This document shows, piece after piece, positions 4,684 to 5,559 of a DNA stretch of 5,559 bases (its first letter is position 1; each line of letters begins with the position of its first letter). A model generated the notes under the pieces. That model saw only the letters and a program-made list of their open reading frames with translations. It was not told the DNA's origin and did not search any database. Source of the stretch: Syntrophomonadaceae bacterium (GTDB taxonomy: Bacteria > Bacillota > Ch66 > Ch109); assembly GCA_012512295.1 (NCBI GenBank), contig JAAZDI010000140.1, forward strand, positions 1 to 5,559, written 5' to 3'. The position numbers were made by a program, and so were the translations under genes.

Positions 4684-5125
4684 TTCGCGAGCTATCCAAA
4701 AGTAAAGTGACCGGCCCATCATTAAATATCTCAACCAGCATCCGAGCTTGAAACTGACCGGTCTGAACCTTAAGCCCCAAATTCGTTAAGCCTTCTACCA
4801 ATTGCTGGTATAAAGCATTAGCTTCTGTGGGCTCGGCGGCCTCTGTAAAGCTTGGTCGGCGTCCTTTACGACAGTCACCATAAAGGGTAAACTGAGAAAC
4901 CACTAGCACCTCTTTCGATAATTCGAGGACTGACAGATTCATTTTGCCGTTATCATCTTCAAATACCCTTAAATTAGCTATTTTATCGACCAGGTATTGT
5001 ACATCGCTAGAATTGTCCCCATGTTTCACCCCCAGTAGGACCACCAGTCCCTCACCAATGCTCGCGATTAACTCATCATCAACCGTTACCCGAGCCTCAC
5101 GCACCCGCTGAACTACTGCCCGCAA
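4676..5125 (-). CDS. dtd: D-aminoacyl-tRNA deacylase
   Basis: Hydrolyses the ester bond of D-aminoacyl-tRNAs (for example D-Tyr-tRNA), and in this family also Gly-tRNA-Ala, recycling tRNA and keeping D-amino acids out of protein. It acts in the cytoplasm as a homodimer whose active site lies at the interface. At 149 residues it has the standard Dtd length. It begins MRAVVQRVREARVTV and carries the hallmark SQFTLYGD (77-84) and the C-terminal GPVT (137-140), whose Gly-cis-Pro pair provides chiral proofreading in the partner subunit. The start is a TTG at 5125, supported by GAGGTGG seven bases upstream (5139-5133) and by the exact family N-terminus. It follows relA by 34 bases with no terminator, the common relA-dtd arrangement of Firmicutes, and is probably co-transcribed with it. 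Confidence 0.97.
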   Translation of the reverse strand: MRAVVQRVREARVTVDDELIASIGEGLVVLLGVKHGDNSSDVQYLVDKIANLRVFEDDNGKMNLSVLELSKEVLVVSQFTLYGDCRKGRRPSFTEAAEPTEANALYQQLVEGLTNLGLKVQTGQFQARMLVEIFNDGPVTLLLDSSRMI

Positions 5126-5132
5126 TCAATCG

Positions 5133-5139
5133 CCACCTC
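5133..5139 (-). promoter_or_regulatory. Ribosome-binding site supporting the TTG start of dtd
   Basis: GAGGTGG ends seven bases before the TTG at 5125. The strong site compensates for the non-ATG start and fixes it; no ATG or GTG nearby gives the family N-terminus. Confidence 0.85.
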
Positions 5140-5159
5140 GATATTATTTTTTCAATGGT

Positions 5160-5559
5160 CTATGTTGGCAAGACACGCCTGACCTCCATTACATTATTAA
5201 CCCGTTTAATTTTTTGGAGAATTGATTGTAAATGGTCTACATTGGGAATCTCTAAAGTTAGGTTAATTGTGGCCATTTTCTGCTTATTGGCCCGAGCATA
5301 AACTGAATTAATGGGAATTCGGGAATCGGCGATGGTATTCATGACATCCGTGGTGAGCCTCGGACGATCAATAGCCTTTACCTCTATTTCCACTTGATAA
5401 CCTGGTTGTTCCTGGGCGTTCCAAGAAACCTCAATTATTCGCTCCGGCTCATTACTCAAATAGCCTTGAAGGTTGGGACAATCAGCGCGATGGACGGAAA
5501 TCCCTCTCCCCCGCGTTATATAGCCGACAATGGTGTCCCCCGGCAAAGGATTACAGCAG
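5160..5559 (-). CDS. relA: RelA/SpoT-family (p)ppGpp synthetase/hydrolase, C-terminal part (cut by window edge)
   Basis: The last 132 or so codons of a long RelA/SpoT homologue, the stringent-response enzyme that makes and degrades (p)ppGpp and senses uncharged tRNA on the ribosome. The visible frame starts CCNPLPGDTIVGYITRGRG and then HRADCPNL, the Cys-Cys...His...Cys zinc-finger-like domain of the regulatory half. About 75 residues of ACT domain follow, from VEIEVKAIDRPRLTTDVMNT to the end at VRRVLPT. The catalytic HD and synthetase domains and TGS domain would lie beyond the window's right edge; full-length homologues are about 720-740 residues. The frame is open to the edge, with codons counted from 5558. 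In Firmicutes with one long RSH next to dtd this gene is usually called relA (also rel or rsh) and is bifunctional; bifunctionality cannot be judged from this fragment. Confidence 0.95.
   Translation of the reverse strand, partial: CCNPLPGDTIVGYITRGRGISVHRADCPNLQGYLSNEPERIIEVSWNAQEQPGYQVEIEVKAIDRPRLTTDVMNTIADSRIPINSVYARANKQKMATINLTLEIPNVDHLQSILQKIKRVNNVMEVRRVLPT

Noticed and set aside
1..5559. CRISPR array, toxin-antitoxin pair, phage or anti-phage system
   Set aside because: No regularly spaced repeats, transposase, integrase or defence-type domains were found; the window is a conserved housekeeping neighbourhood, and its novelty lies in regulation rather than in a new gene system.

Overview
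The window is a stretch of bacterial chromosome in which every convincing gene lies on the minus strand, so transcription runs from high to low coordinates. Three things point to a low-to-mid-GC Firmicute of the Clostridia type, probably an anaerobe from the Peptococcaceae/Desulfotomaculum neighbourhood. These are the gene order relA - dtd - metallo-beta-lactamase-fold hydrolase - hemZ - hisS - aspS, strong Shine-Dalgarno sites with several TTG starts, and a T-box leader ahead of the aminoacyl-tRNA synthetase genes. The genus is inference; no ribosomal marker is present.

Layout in the direction of transcription: the C-terminal part of a RelA/SpoT-type (p)ppGpp synthetase (5160-5559, cut by the window edge); dtd, D-aminoacyl-tRNA deacylase (4676-5125); a YqgX/glyoxalase-II-like hydrolase (3982-4617); a 39-residue very acidic ORF (3817-3936); a spacer with a palindromic repeat-like element; hemZ, a radical-SAM coproporphyrinogen-dehydrogenase-family protein (2003-3676, TTG start preferred); an intrinsic terminator (1929-1967); a promoter and T-box riboswitch (about 1605-1909); hisS (297-1604); and the first 73 codons of aspS (1-221, cut by the window edge). 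The one gene-free stretch over 300 bases (1605-2002) is almost fully explained by the terminator, promoter and T-box.

Much of the window concerns tRNA charging. RelA responds to uncharged tRNA on ribosomes, Dtd removes D-amino acids from mischarged tRNA, and HisRS and AspRS charge tRNA under a leader that senses uncharged tRNA. The most interesting reading is that the T-box ahead of hisS-aspS may be tuned to tRNA-Asn rather than tRNA-His. The codon best placed as specifier is AAC (it overlaps a CAC), the acceptor-binding bulge reads TGGC and so fits a G73 tRNA, and the AspRS has a His in its RRDHGG motif, the state known from non-discriminating AspRS enzymes that also aspartylate tRNA-Asn. 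Together these suggest that Asn-tRNA is made indirectly (AspRS plus GatCAB) and that the operon responds to that demand. I see no CRISPR array, transposase, phage gene, tRNA or rRNA.
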